This document shows positions 10,364 to 18,491 of a stretch of DNA of 64,000 nt, piece by piece. The DNA comes from Sandaracinaceae bacterium (GTDB lineage Bacteria; Myxococcota_A; Polyangia; Polyangiales; Sandaracinaceae). How positions within the stretch are numbered: position 1 is the stretch's first letter; every line of letters starts with the position of its first letter. The stretch is from NCBI GenBank assembly GCA_019637095.1, contig JAHBWG010000006.1, positions 1-64,000 on the forward strand, written 5' to 3'. Both the position numbers and the translations under genes were made by a program. A model generated the notes under the pieces. The model saw only the letters and a list, made by a program, of their open reading frames with translations. It did not search any database and had not been told where the DNA came from.

Positions 10364-11011
10364 ATGAAGATCTTCATCGACACCGCGGACGTCGCCGAGA
10401 TCCGCGACGCCGCCGCGATGGGCGTCCTCGACGGCGTCACCACCAACCCCTCGCTGGTCGCCAAGGTCGGGCGCAGCTACCGCGAGGTCATCGAAGAGAT
10501 CTGCGAGATCGTGGACGGCCCGATCAGCGCCGAGGTCCTCGCGACCGACCTCGCCGGGATGCTGAAGGAGGCGCGCGACATCGCCAAGTGGCACCGGAAC
10601 GTGGTGGTGAAGATCCCGCTCATCGCCGACGGCCTCAAGGCGGTGCGGGTCCTCGCGAGCGAAGGCATCAAGACGAACGTCACGCTGTGCTTCAGCGCGC
10701 CGCAGGGGATGCTCGCCGCGAAGGCGGGCGCGACGTACATCAGCCCGTTCCTGGGCCGCATCGACGACATCAGCTGGGACGGCATGGAGCTCATCGCGCA
10801 GCTGCGCACCATCTACGACAACTACGGCCTGACGACGGAGATCCTGGCCGCGTCGATCCGGCACCCGAAGCACGTCGTCGACGCCGCGATGATCGGGGCC
10901 GACGTCGGGACGATGCCGCACTCGGTGATCCTGCAGCTCCTCAAGCACCCGCTCACGGACATCGGCCTCGCGAAGTTCCTCGCCGACGCCGCCAAGATCC
11001 CGAAGTCGTGA
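10364..11011 (+). CDS. tal: Transaldolase, small (TalC/Fsa-like) form
   Basis: 215 residues, the length of the compact transaldolases. [15 protein letters not shown] and [11 protein letters not shown] open the barrel; the Schiff-base lysine is Lys83 in [36 protein letters not shown] follows in pieces typical of the family. It moves a dihydroxyacetone unit between sugar phosphates in the pentose phosphate pathway. An in-frame ATG lies four codons upstream, but MKIFIDTAD matches the family start. It heads a run of four genes, each overlapping the next, that ends with NAD kinase. Confidence 0.93.
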   Translation: MKIFIDTADVAEIRDAAAMGVLDGVTTNPSLVAKVGRSYREVIEEICEIVDGPISAEVLATDLAGMLKEARDIAKWHRNVVVKIPLIADGLKAVRVLASEGIKTNVTLCFSAPQGMLAAKAGATYISPFLGRIDDISWDGMELIAQLRTIYDNYGLTTEILAASIRHPKHVVDAAMIGADVGTMPHSVILQLLKHPLTDIGLAKFLADAAKIPKS

Positions 11012-11505
11012 GGCTCGGCTCGCTCGCGTTCGTGGTCGCGCTCTCGGTCGCCGCGCCGGCCGCGGCCGACGTGCCGCTCGCCGGCGGGGTGCAAGGACAC
11101 TTCCTTGCTTCACCCGACGAGGACCTCGGCGGAGGGCTCAGCGCCGACCTCCACTTCGCGCTCGATTGGTTCCGGATCGGGGGCTTCCTCGGCGTCGCCG
11201 CCGTCCCCTCGGACGCCGACGAGCGCAACCGCATCTTCATGCCGTTCGGCGTCTCGCTGGGCCTCGAGGTGCTCGGCGACGTCGTCGGCGTCTCGGTCCG
11301 CGCGCGCGGCGGCCTGTGGGGCGGCGCGACCCAGGAGACCAAGCTCACCGCCGGCGGCTTCGTGAGCGGCGCGGCGTACCTGCTCTTCGTCTTGGGCGGC
11401 GGCGTCTCGGTCGGCGTCGGGCTCGAGGTCTGGGGCGTCTTCGGCGTCGGAGAGACCGCGCTCTTCTCGCCATCGCTGGGGCTCACGTGGAGGCCAGAGC
11501 CATGA
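11008..11505 (+). CDS. Secreted beta-barrel-like outer-membrane protein
   Basis: 165 residues. A GTG start (overlapping the transaldolase stop as GTGA) begins a clear signal peptide ending near AAPAAAD. The rest is alternating hydrophobic strands rich in glycine ([46 protein letters not shown]) and ends [10 protein letters not shown]. This fits a small eight-strand outer-membrane barrel. I do not recognise the family. Its location between two cytosolic metabolic genes suggests transcriptional convenience rather than shared function. Confidence 0.65.
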   Translation: MRLGSLAFVVALSVAAPAAADVPLAGGVQGHFLASPDEDLGGGLSADLHFALDWFRIGGFLGVAAVPSDADERNRIFMPFGVSLGLEVLGDVVGVSVRARGGLWGGATQETKLTAGGFVSGAAYLLFVLGGGVSVGVGLEVWGVFGVGETALFSPSLGLTWRPEP

Positions 11506-12161
11506 GCGAGCTCGAGGGGCTGCCCGAGGTCGCGATCGAGGTCGTCGAGGATCGCTCGCGCGAGGCGCGCTGCGACGTCGGGTTCTTGCGGGTGCGGCGC
11601 CTCTCGCTGCGCAACCGCTACGCGGACGGGACACGGAGCGCGACGTACGCGTACGACCTCGTCGAGCGCAGCGCCCTCGACGCGGTCGCGATCGTGCTCG
11701 TCGCGCGCGGCGCGGACGGCGCGGCGCGCGTGTGCCTGCGCAGCGCGATCCGACCGCCGCTCGCGCTCACCGCGAACGGCGGGAGCGCGGTCCAGTGGGA
11801 GATCCCGGCGGGGCTCATCGAGCCCGGCGAGGACGGCGAAGACGGTGTGCGCTCCTGCGCCGCGCGCGAGGCGCTCGAGGAAGTGGGCGCCGCGCTCGCG
11901 CCGGCGGACTTCACGCTCCTGGGCCACGCGGTCACGCTGAGCCCCGGCGTGCTCGCCGAGCGGCTGAGCTTCGCGGTCGCGGACGTGGACCCGGACGCGC
12001 TCGAGGCGCCGAGTGAGGACGGCACGCCGGTCGAGGAGCGCGCCGAGATCCGCTTCGTGCCGCTCGCCGAGGCGCTCGCGGCCTGCGCGGCCGGCGTCGT
12101 CAGCGACATCAAGACGGAGCTCGCGCTGCGCCGCCTCGCCGACCGGGAGCGCGCCCCGTGA
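11502..12161 (+). CDS. Nudix hydrolase, ADP-ribose pyrophosphatase-like
   Basis: 219 residues. The Nudix box is present as GLIEPGE, then a gap, then REALEEVGA. The gap between the conserved glutamate and the RE motif is about four residues longer than in the standard box, as seen in some ADP-sugar hydrolases. Upstream strands (YAYDLVERSALDAVAIVLV, WEIPAGLIEPG) match the ADP-ribose pyrophosphatase layout. The expected reaction is hydrolysis of an ADP-ribose-like nucleotide. Starts and stops overlap the barrel-protein gene (ATGA) and nadK (GTGA), so a role in NAD turnover is a reasonable inference. Confidence 0.85.
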   Translation: MSELEGLPEVAIEVVEDRSREARCDVGFLRVRRLSLRNRYADGTRSATYAYDLVERSALDAVAIVLVARGADGAARVCLRSAIRPPLALTANGGSAVQWEIPAGLIEPGEDGEDGVRSCAAREALEEVGAALAPADFTLLGHAVTLSPGVLAERLSFAVADVDPDALEAPSEDGTPVEERAEIRFVPLAEALAACAAGVVSDIKTELALRRLADRERAP

Positions 12162-13051
12162 AGAACGGCGGGCCTCGCGTCCTGTTCGTCTACAAGAAGT
12201 CCGCGTACCAGCTCCACGTCCGGGAGCGGAAGAACGGGCGCGTCGAGGAGCTCATCCGTCGCGGGGATCGCACGGTTCAAAACGTCTTGTCGGCCGACGC
12301 CGAGCACGTCGAGACGCTCGAGGAGGCGCGCGCCGCGGTGCGCGACCTCGGCGTGCGCGGCGTGTTCCGCTACCGGAGCGACGAGGGGCTCGTCGAGGGC
12401 TTCGATCTGATCGTCGCGATCGGCGGCGACGGGACGCTGCTCTGGGTCTCGCACCGCGTCCCGCCGGGGGTTCCGGTGCTCGCGGTCAACAGCGCGCCCG
12501 GGCACAGCGTCGGGCACTTCTGCGGCGGACAGAAGGGGCGCGTGCGCGACGCGCTCGAGGCCGCGATCGGCGGCAAACTCAAGGCGAGCCGGCTCACGCG
12601 GATGCAGGTCGAGCTCGACGGCGAGGTGCTGAGCCGGCGCGTGCTCAACGACGCGCTCTTCTGCCACGCCTCGCCCGCCGCGACGACGCGCTACATCGTG
12701 TCGCTCCACGGCATCGACGAGGCGCAGAAGTCGAGCGGGCTCTGGATCGGCCCCGCGGCCGGCTCGACCGCCGCGCAACGCTCGGCGGGCGGGCGCGTCC
12801 TGCCGCCGGCCTCGCGCAAGCTGCAGTACGTCGTGCGCGAGCCGTACCACGCGCCCGAGGGGCAGTACCGCCTGCGCCGCGGGCTCGTCGACGAGCGCGA
12901 GGAGCTCGTCGTCGCGAGCCAGATCCGCGCCGGGCGCCTCTTCCTCGACGGGCCGCACCTCGTGCACGAGGTCGACCTCGGACAGGTCGTGCGCTTCCGC
13001 CGCAGCGACGAGCCGCTCACCCTGCTCGCGTTCCCGCGCGCGAGCGGCTGA
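12158..13051 (+). CDS. nadK: NAD kinase
   Basis: 297 residues. The family motif GGDGTLLWVSH (about 88-98) and the downstream NDALFCHASPAATTRY and GLWIGPAAGSTAA blocks identify an ATP-NAD kinase, which makes NADP in the cytoplasm. The N-terminus is longer than in E. coli NadK (VYKKSAYQLHVRER), a form also seen in plant-like and deltaproteobacterial homologues. The GTG start overlaps the Nudix stop. With transaldolase two genes upstream, the operon gathers functions that supply or remove NAD(P). Confidence 0.9.
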   Translation: MKNGGPRVLFVYKKSAYQLHVRERKNGRVEELIRRGDRTVQNVLSADAEHVETLEEARAAVRDLGVRGVFRYRSDEGLVEGFDLIVAIGGDGTLLWVSHRVPPGVPVLAVNSAPGHSVGHFCGGQKGRVRDALEAAIGGKLKASRLTRMQVELDGEVLSRRVLNDALFCHASPAATTRYIVSLHGIDEAQKSSGLWIGPAAGSTAAQRSAGGRVLPPASRKLQYVVREPYHAPEGQYRLRRGLVDEREELVVASQIRAGRLFLDGPHLVHEVDLGQVVRFRRSDEPLTLLAFPRASG

Positions 13052-13085
13052 CCGGCACGACACGCGCGGGTGTACGCTCGGGCGC

Positions 13086-13856
13086 ATGTGCTGCTTCTCG
13101 CGCCCGGTGCGGCGCGTCAGCGAGACCCGCATCTTCTGCCGCAACGAGGGCGCCGAGCAGCTCGTCGTCTACGAGATGAGCCTCGAGGCCGACGAGGAGC
13201 TCGCCATGGTGCTGCCGATCCCGGTCGCGCGCGACGCCGGCGAGGACGCCGTGCGGTTCGTCGATCTGTCGGCCGTCCCGACGTTCTTCGCGCAGCTCGA
13301 GGTGATGTTCGCGCCCCCGGGGCCCGCGTCCGGCGCGCCCTCGCGCCAGGGCGGGCCGCAGACGCTGAAGGTGCAGCAGGTCGGCGCGTTCGAGGCGTCG
13401 TTCGTGCCGCGCGCGGACGACTTCGATCGGCTCGACCCGCGCTTCGCGATCCCAAGCCACGTCTGGGCGAGCGTGCCCGAAGTGGCCGACCACGGGTTCG
13501 TCGTGTTCAAGCTCGCGGCGCCCGGGCCCAAGCCAGGCCTCTTCGCGGGGCTGCTCGGCGGCGCGCGCGAGCCCAAGCGCTATCACCCGATGGGCTTCAC
13601 CTACCCGCGCCGCGACCCCGACCAGCTCGTGTTCCCGACGCTTCACCTGCACGACGGGACGGTGCACGCCGAGGCGGACTTCGATCACGTGCTCTACGCG
13701 CAGTGCGCGGCCGCGCCCGCGGGCTGGGACGTCGGCCCGCCGTCGCTGCGCGCGCGCGCGTACGGCGCCATCCTCGCGTACCTCGACGACGCCCCCGGCT
13801 ACCGCGTGACGATGCGCGGCCGCGCGCCCAACCGCGACGTCGCCATCGCGGCGTGA
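13086..13856 (+). CDS. Conserved hypothetical protein
   Basis: 256 residues with no signal peptide or membrane segment. The N-terminus MCCFSRPVRRVSETRIFCR, the block ELAMVLPIPVARDAGEDAVRFVDLS and the C-terminal HDGTVHAEADFDHVLYAQ look well conserved and are familiar from unannotated proteins of planctomycetes and myxobacteria, but I know no function. Cys2 and Cys3 next to the start are notable. It has its own 34-base leader after nadK and precedes the Uma2-like gene. Confidence 0.75.
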   Translation: MCCFSRPVRRVSETRIFCRNEGAEQLVVYEMSLEADEELAMVLPIPVARDAGEDAVRFVDLSAVPTFFAQLEVMFAPPGPASGAPSRQGGPQTLKVQQVGAFEASFVPRADDFDRLDPRFAIPSHVWASVPEVADHGFVVFKLAAPGPKPGLFAGLLGGAREPKRYHPMGFTYPRRDPDQLVFPTLHLHDGTVHAEADFDHVLYAQCAAAPAGWDVGPPSLRARAYGAILAYLDDAPGYRVTMRGRAPNRDVAIAA

Positions 13857-13917
13857 GGCGAGCGCGCGCCGGCGCCATGACGCCGAGCGCGATCCGGACT
13901 ACGCTGAGCGCAGCGCG

Positions 13918-14607
13918 ATGGGGCAGGCCGCCGAAGACATCGTCGACACCACGCTCTACCCTGTCACCGAGAAGGTGGGGGAGGAGCTCGTACAGCGCCT
14001 CATCATGGAGGTCCTGCGACCGCTCGTGGAGCGCTGGCTCCGCGAGCAGGGCCGTGAGGCGCTCGTCGGCGCCGACCAGTTCGTCTACTGGGAGCAGTTC
14101 AACGCGCGCAGCGCGGTGGCGCCCGACGTCTACGTGCTCGAGGGGGTGCCCGCGGACACCGCGGTGACCGCGTGGAAGGTCTGGGAGACCGGCGTCGTTC
14201 CCTCCTTCTGCTTCGAGGTCGTCGCGCGCGATCGCCTGAAGGACTACGAGGACTCGCCGCGCCGCTACGCCGAGCTCGGCGTCGCCGAGCTGGTCCTGTT
14301 CGACCCGCACGCGGCCGAGTCCCCCCGGCGGCGCCGGTGGCACGTGTACCGGCGACGGGGCCGCGAGCTGCTCCTCGAAGACGTGAGCAGTGGCGATCGG
14401 ATCCGCTCCGAGGTCCTCGGCGCGTGGCTCCGCCAGGTCGGCGAGGGCACGGCCACGCGCGTGCGCGTCGCCCACGGCGAGGACGGCGCGACGCTCGTCC
14501 CGACCGACGCAGAGCAGGCGCGCCAAGAGATCGAGCGCCGAGAGCGCGCCGAGCGCGAGCTCGAGCAGCTCCGCGCGGAGCTCGAGCGGCTCCGGCGCGG
14601 CGAGTGA
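13918..14607 (+). CDS. Uma2-family (DUF820) restriction-endonuclease-like protein with coiled-coil tail
   Basis: 229 residues. The core has the PD-(D/E)xK-like layout of Uma2 proteins: PDVYVLEG (Asp), FCFEVVARD (Glu), then a lysine in RLKDYEDSPRRYAELGVAELVLFDP. A heptad-like tail from about 200 (RQEIERRERAERELEQLRAE) is predicted to be coiled coil. Uma2 proteins are abundant in cyanobacteria and myxobacteria. Nuclease activity is presumed from fold and rarely shown. It stands alone and converges on a lipoprotein gene. Confidence 0.8.
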   Translation: MGQAAEDIVDTTLYPVTEKVGEELVQRLIMEVLRPLVERWLREQGREALVGADQFVYWEQFNARSAVAPDVYVLEGVPADTAVTAWKVWETGVVPSFCFEVVARDRLKDYEDSPRRYAELGVAELVLFDPHAAESPRRRRWHVYRRRGRELLLEDVSSGDRIRSEVLGAWLRQVGEGTATRVRVAHGEDGATLVPTDAEQARQEIERRERAERELEQLRAELERLRRGE

Positions 14608-14614
14608 CGCGCGC

Positions 14615-15736
14615 TCAGGGCGCGCAGTCGACGAGCGAGAACGGCGCGAGCCCGGAACGCGTCACCCGGTAGCGCACCGTCGCGTCCCCCGGCGACGTCA
14701 ACGCGACGTGCGGTGCTGCGCAGTCGCTCGCGCGCAGCTCGAGGCTCGTCTGCGCGCGCACCGTCTGCCGCGCGAGCACGCCCTCCGGGCTCGCGACGCC
14801 GCCGGCGAGGTAGCGCGACGCGAGGGCCGCGGCCTCCGCGGCGCAGAGCACCACCGCCTCGACCGGCCCGCCCGACTCGACCTCGAGCTCGAACCGCCCG
14901 TCCCCTTCGCCGGTCGAGAACGGGCCGCTCAGATCGAGCCCGCCCGCGTGGAGGCGCACGCGCTGGTTGTCGAGGAAGAGCGCGCCCTCGGCGGCCGGAA
15001 ACGGCGGTGGCGGGAGCGCGGCGCCGTCGCCGAGCGGACCGAACGCGACGTCGGGCTGCCCGGTGCACAGATCGATGGCGAGCGTCATCCCGCGCGCGAG
15101 CTGTCGCCGCACGATCAGGGCCGCCTCCTCCTCGAGCAGCGGCCGCGCCTGCGCCTCGGGCGAGAACCCGACCAGGCTGCCGAGCCCCCCGACCAGGCTC
15201 GACCAGCCGCCCTCTGGCTCGACCGGGATCGTCCCGATCGGCCGGACGGTCGCGCTCGGCGGCGTGACGGGCGTCAGCGCGACGAGCACCCGCCGCGCGT
15301 CCTCGTCGTAGCGCACGTCGAGCGCGCTCGTGAGCTCGACGCGCGCCTCGAGCCGCACCGTCCCGCGCACGGTGAAGCGCGTCCCGAGCGGCCCCGCCGC
15401 GGTGCGCTCCACCCACTGCCAGCCGCGCCCGCCGAGCGAGAGCGCGAGCCCGTCGCCTTCGCGGCGCGCCTCGCATCGATCGACCCACAGCCGGCCCTCG
15501 ACCACGCGGCGCGCCGCCTCCGGCCGATCCTCGGGGAGCGGCACGAAGCGCTCGCGCAGCACCGCGCATGCCTGGTGACGCGCGAGGTCGGCGGCGAGCG
15601 CGCGGATCGCGCGGTCCTGCGCCGCGGTGCGCGTCGGCGCCGCGATCGGCGCCACGTCGGCCGAGCGCCCGTCGCCGCACGCGGCGAGCACGCAAGCGAA
15701 CAGGATCGAACGCGCGCAGCGTACCCCTCGCCTCAC
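14615..15736 (-). CDS. Lipoprotein of unknown function
   Basis: 373 residues. The N-terminus MRRGVRCARSILFACVLAACGDG has a lipobox (LAAC), so it should be lipidated and sorted to the envelope. The mature part is beta-rich with scattered cysteines (VDRCEARREG, IDLCTGQPD, VVLCAAEAA, ASDCAAPH, SLVDCAP) that may form disulfides. No known domain is visible. It ends seven bases from the convergent Uma2-like gene. Confidence 0.75.
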   Translation of the reverse strand: MRRGVRCARSILFACVLAACGDGRSADVAPIAAPTRTAAQDRAIRALAADLARHQACAVLRERFVPLPEDRPEAARRVVEGRLWVDRCEARREGDGLALSLGGRGWQWVERTAAGPLGTRFTVRGTVRLEARVELTSALDVRYDEDARRVLVALTPVTPPSATVRPIGTIPVEPEGGWSSLVGGLGSLVGFSPEAQARPLLEEEAALIVRRQLARGMTLAIDLCTGQPDVAFGPLGDGAALPPPPFPAAEGALFLDNQRVRLHAGGLDLSGPFSTGEGDGRFELEVESGGPVEAVVLCAAEAAALASRYLAGGVASPEGVLARQTVRAQTSLELRASDCAAPHVALTSPGDATVRYRVTRSGLAPFSLVDCAP

Positions 15737-15758
15737 CCTGGCCTCCCGCGCGGCGCGG

Positions 15759-15851
15759 TCACGGGATGCGCTTCACGCCCTCGTCGCGCGCGATCCGTTG
15801 GATTTCTTGGAGCTCCTCCTCCTCCATGAGCACCTGGAGGCGCTTACTCAT
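15759..15851 (-). CDS. 30-codon ribbon-helix-helix antitoxin-like micro-gene, probably truncated
   Basis: Reads MSKRLQVLMEEEELQEIQRI and ten more residues, ending GVKRIP. This matches the first strand and helix of small ribbon-helix-helix antitoxins that open MSKRLQVL and normally continue into a second helix of about 30 residues. Here a stop comes at codon 31, so half the fold is missing. No toxin gene is adjacent: the flanking genes are a lipoprotein and a secreted protein. No Shine-Dalgarno sequence is visible. It is either a remnant or a minimal peptide. The repeats just upstream look like an operator it might once have used. Confidence 0.5.
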   Translation of the reverse strand: MSKRLQVLMEEEELQEIQRIARDEGVKRIP

Positions 15852-15865
15852 GGGAGGAGTGTGTG

Positions 15866-15901
15866 TGACTCTCCACGTGAGTCAACGACGAGCGGTTGAC
15901 T
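15866..15901. promoter_or_regulatory. Three alternating TGACT/AGTCA elements, operator-like
   Basis: TGACTC (15866-15871) faces GAGTCA (15879-15884). AGTCAA (15880-15885) faces TTGACT (15896-15901). The two overlapping inverted repeats sit between the divergent antitoxin-like micro-gene and the secreted SRPBCC-like gene. Such spaced repeats are typical of ribbon-helix-helix operators. The TTGACT copies could also serve as -35 boxes. Confidence 0.5.
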
Positions 15902-15931
15902 ATTTCGCGCCGCGCGCGCGTCCTGAGGGGC

Positions 15932-17344
15932 GTGACTCGCTCGTTCCCCCTCGCGGGCCTGCTCGCCCTCGCGTTCGCCGCCACCGCGGGCGCCCAGCCG
16001 CCGGCGCCGCCGGCGCCGCCGACCGACGCGCTCGAGGCGCCGCTCCGGCCGCTCTCCGCGCGCGACCTCGACCGGCTCGCGCCGCTGATGGCCGTCGGCG
16101 TCGCCGCGGTCGTCGAGCACGACATGCCGCCGCTCTTGCCCGCGATCCATTACGCGCTCGAGGTCGACGCGCCCGCACGCACCGTCGCGGAGCTCTTGTC
16201 GCACCCGGAGCGCTTCCCCGCGCTCTTGCCCGCGATCGCCGAGGTCACGATCGAGGAGCGCCGCGGCGACAGCGTCGCCTACCACTGGCGCATCGTCTCG
16301 AGCGTCCTGACGCTCGGCGGCCGCGCGATGCTCACCGTGTACGCGCCGCCCGATGCGGCGCCCGCTCGCGGGTGGCGGATCGACGTCGAGCGCACCGAGG
16401 GTGACCTCGGCCGCGGCCGCGAGGTGTGGCGCGTGCGCCCGCTCGGGCCCGACCGCTCCCAGCTGACGCTCTCGACGCGCGTCGATCTCGCGGACGCCAA
16501 CTACGTCACCCGCCAGATGCCGCAGGCGAGCCGCGCGCTCAGCCGCACCATCACGATGACCACCACGCTCGCGATGGCGCTGCGTGTCCAGGCGGAGGCG
16601 GAGCGCCGCGCCGGCCGCGCGCCGCGCGCGCTCGACGGCGAGCTGCGCCGGCCCGCCGTCGACGTGCGCACCCTCGAGCCCTTGCTGCTGCACGCGGACA
16701 TCCTCGCGATCGAGGCGGCGGGGGACCGCTTCCGCCAGAGCACGGTCATCACCCGCTACCCGCGCCGCGAGGCGCAGGTGCGCAGCCTCATCGCCGACCC
16801 CGTCGCGTTCAGCGAGGCGCTCGTCCAGGGCTCGAGCGCGACGGTGACCGGCCAGCCGGCGCCGGACACGATCGACTTCGAGTGGCGCTACGACTCGCCC
16901 ATCGCCGGCGCGAGCGGCCGCATGACGCTGCGCGAGCGGACCGACCGCGTGTTCGAGCTCGACGCGACGGACGGCGCGATGAGCGGCGGCCGCTGGCGCT
17001 TCGAGACCTCGCGCCTCCCGAGCGGCGCGACCGCGGTGGTCGGCTGGGCGCGCTTCGACGTCTCGGAGGGGAACTTCCTCTTGCGGATGATCTGCGACCT
17101 CGACCCGACCTTCCGCATCGGCCTCGGGGCGTCGACGGAGATCATGATGTCGCGCGCGCTGCGCATCCGGATCGACCGCATCCCCGAGGCGGACGACCAC
17201 GTCCCGAGCTGGCGCGCGGCGGCGCCCCCCGCGACGGCCGCGCTCGCGGCGCCTCGCGTCGTGCCCGTCATCCGCGTCCGGGACGGCCTGCCGCGCGCCC
17301 CGCTCCCGCCGCGCGCCGCCGACCCCGAAGCGGCGAGCCGCTGA
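15932..17344 (+). CDS. Secreted two-domain SRPBCC/START-like protein
   Basis: About 470 residues from the GTG at 15932, which directly precedes a signal peptide (TRSFPLAGLLALAFAATAGA). A TTG at 15896 would add 12 residues but lies inside the operator-like repeats. The first half (about 65-230) reads like a coenzyme-Q-binding or START-like domain (HYALEVDAPARTVAELLSHP, FPALLPAIAEVTIEERRGD). The second half (about 250-430) seems to repeat that pattern. This could be a periplasmic lipid-binding protein, which is inference. It ends with an Ala/Pro-rich tail. Confidence 0.65.
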   Translation: MTRSFPLAGLLALAFAATAGAQPPAPPAPPTDALEAPLRPLSARDLDRLAPLMAVGVAAVVEHDMPPLLPAIHYALEVDAPARTVAELLSHPERFPALLPAIAEVTIEERRGDSVAYHWRIVSSVLTLGGRAMLTVYAPPDAAPARGWRIDVERTEGDLGRGREVWRVRPLGPDRSQLTLSTRVDLADANYVTRQMPQASRALSRTITMTTTLAMALRVQAEAERRAGRAPRALDGELRRPAVDVRTLEPLLLHADILAIEAAGDRFRQSTVITRYPRREAQVRSLIADPVAFSEALVQGSSATVTGQPAPDTIDFEWRYDSPIAGASGRMTLRERTDRVFELDATDGAMSGGRWRFETSRLPSGATAVVGWARFDVSEGNFLLRMICDLDPTFRIGLGASTEIMMSRALRIRIDRIPEADDHVPSWRAAAPPATAALAAPRVVPVIRVRDGLPRAPLPPRAADPEAASR

Positions 17345-17396
17345 ACCTGCACGCGCGGCGTTGATCCGCCGGCGCGGCGGGCCGTACGCTCGCTGG

Positions 17397-18389
17397 ATGC
17401 GCGCCTCGCTCGCCTCGGTGCTCCTGGCCCTCCTCCTCGCGACGCCCGCCGCGGCGCAGCGCCGGCTCGTGCAAGACACCTTGTCGACCTCCACGCCCGG
17501 CGCGGTCACCTGCGGGTTCTGCGCCGCCGAGCGGTTCGGCGTCGTGTTCACCTCGCTCCCCGCGCCGCGGCGCGGCCTCGACCCCGAGGACTTCCCGATC
17601 GAGATCGAGAGCGTCGAGATCGCGCTCGCCGCGGCCGACCTCACCACGGGCGGCTGCGGCGCGACCGATCGCGGCGGCAGCGTGCTCGTCCCGATCGAGG
17701 TGTACGCCGGCACCGCCGAGGTCCCGCGGGCGATCGTCTCGCTCCCGCTCGAGGAGTGGCCGGGCGAGACGCTCGTGTGGGAGGGCGAGGCTCCGCTCGA
17801 GCTCGACGTGACCGACGACGAGGGCCGCTACTCGCTGACGTTCAACGTCCTGTCGCTGCGCGACGAGCTCGGCGAGCGCGTGCGCGTCGAGGCGGGCACC
17901 TACCTCCGCGTCGTGCTCACGGTGCCGGACGGCGCGCTCGGCGCGAGCCCGTCGTGCGAGCGCGCCGGCTACGGCTCGCCTGGCGGGTTCCCCTTCCGTG
18001 ACAACGCGGGCGAGGACCCCGAGCGGCCGTTCGCGGGCAGCGAGCGGCGCAGCTTCATCCACGCGCTCGGCGTCGGCTGGGTGTGGAACAGCGAGGGCGA
18101 GGGGCTGATCCCGCGCATCCCCGGCAACTGGGGCATCCGGATGAGCGCGTTCACCTTCGGCCCCGGCCCCATGGCGACCGACGCGGGTGCTGGAGAGCTC
18201 GACGGCGGCGCGCCCGACGGAGGGCTCGACGCTGGGCTCGACGCGAGCCTCGCGCCGGACGCCGGCGGCGGCACCTCCGGCGGCGGCTGCTCCTGCCGCA
18301 CCGCACCCGGCCGCGCCCCGTCGGGCGTGGTGCTCGGACTCACCCTCGCGCTGCTCGCGACCCGCCGGCGCCCGACCCGCGCGAGCTGA
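17397..18389 (+). CDS. Secreted protein with MYXO-CTERM-like sorting tail
   Basis: 330 residues. A signal peptide (about 1-21, RASLASVLLALLLATPAAAQ) is followed by a beta-rich domain of about 240 residues with a cysteine group (TCGFCAAERFG; GGCGATDRGG; SPSCERAGYG). A linker of Asp-Gly/Asp-Ala repeats (about 262-290) leads to GGGCSCRT, a hydrophobic helix (VVLGLTLALLA) and a basic end. That tripartite end resembles the MYXO-CTERM surface-sorting signal of myxobacteria. The ATG at 17397 is chosen because it starts the signal peptide; an earlier start would add 12 residues. The body domain is unrecognised. Confidence 0.75.
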   Translation: MRASLASVLLALLLATPAAAQRRLVQDTLSTSTPGAVTCGFCAAERFGVVFTSLPAPRRGLDPEDFPIEIESVEIALAAADLTTGGCGATDRGGSVLVPIEVYAGTAEVPRAIVSLPLEEWPGETLVWEGEAPLELDVTDDEGRYSLTFNVLSLRDELGERVRVEAGTYLRVVLTVPDGALGASPSCERAGYGSPGGFPFRDNAGEDPERPFAGSERRSFIHALGVGWVWNSEGEGLIPRIPGNWGIRMSAFTFGPGPMATDAGAGELDGGAPDGGLDAGLDASLAPDAGGGTSGGGCSCRTAPGRAPSGVVLGLTLALLATRRRPTRAS

Positions 18390-18491
18390 CCCTTCACCCT
18401 CACCCGACGCGCCGAATACCCAACACGCCCGCTCAGATCCCACTCCCGTCGAACTGAGCCTTCGCAACTCGGCGCCATGCGATGAGCTGAC

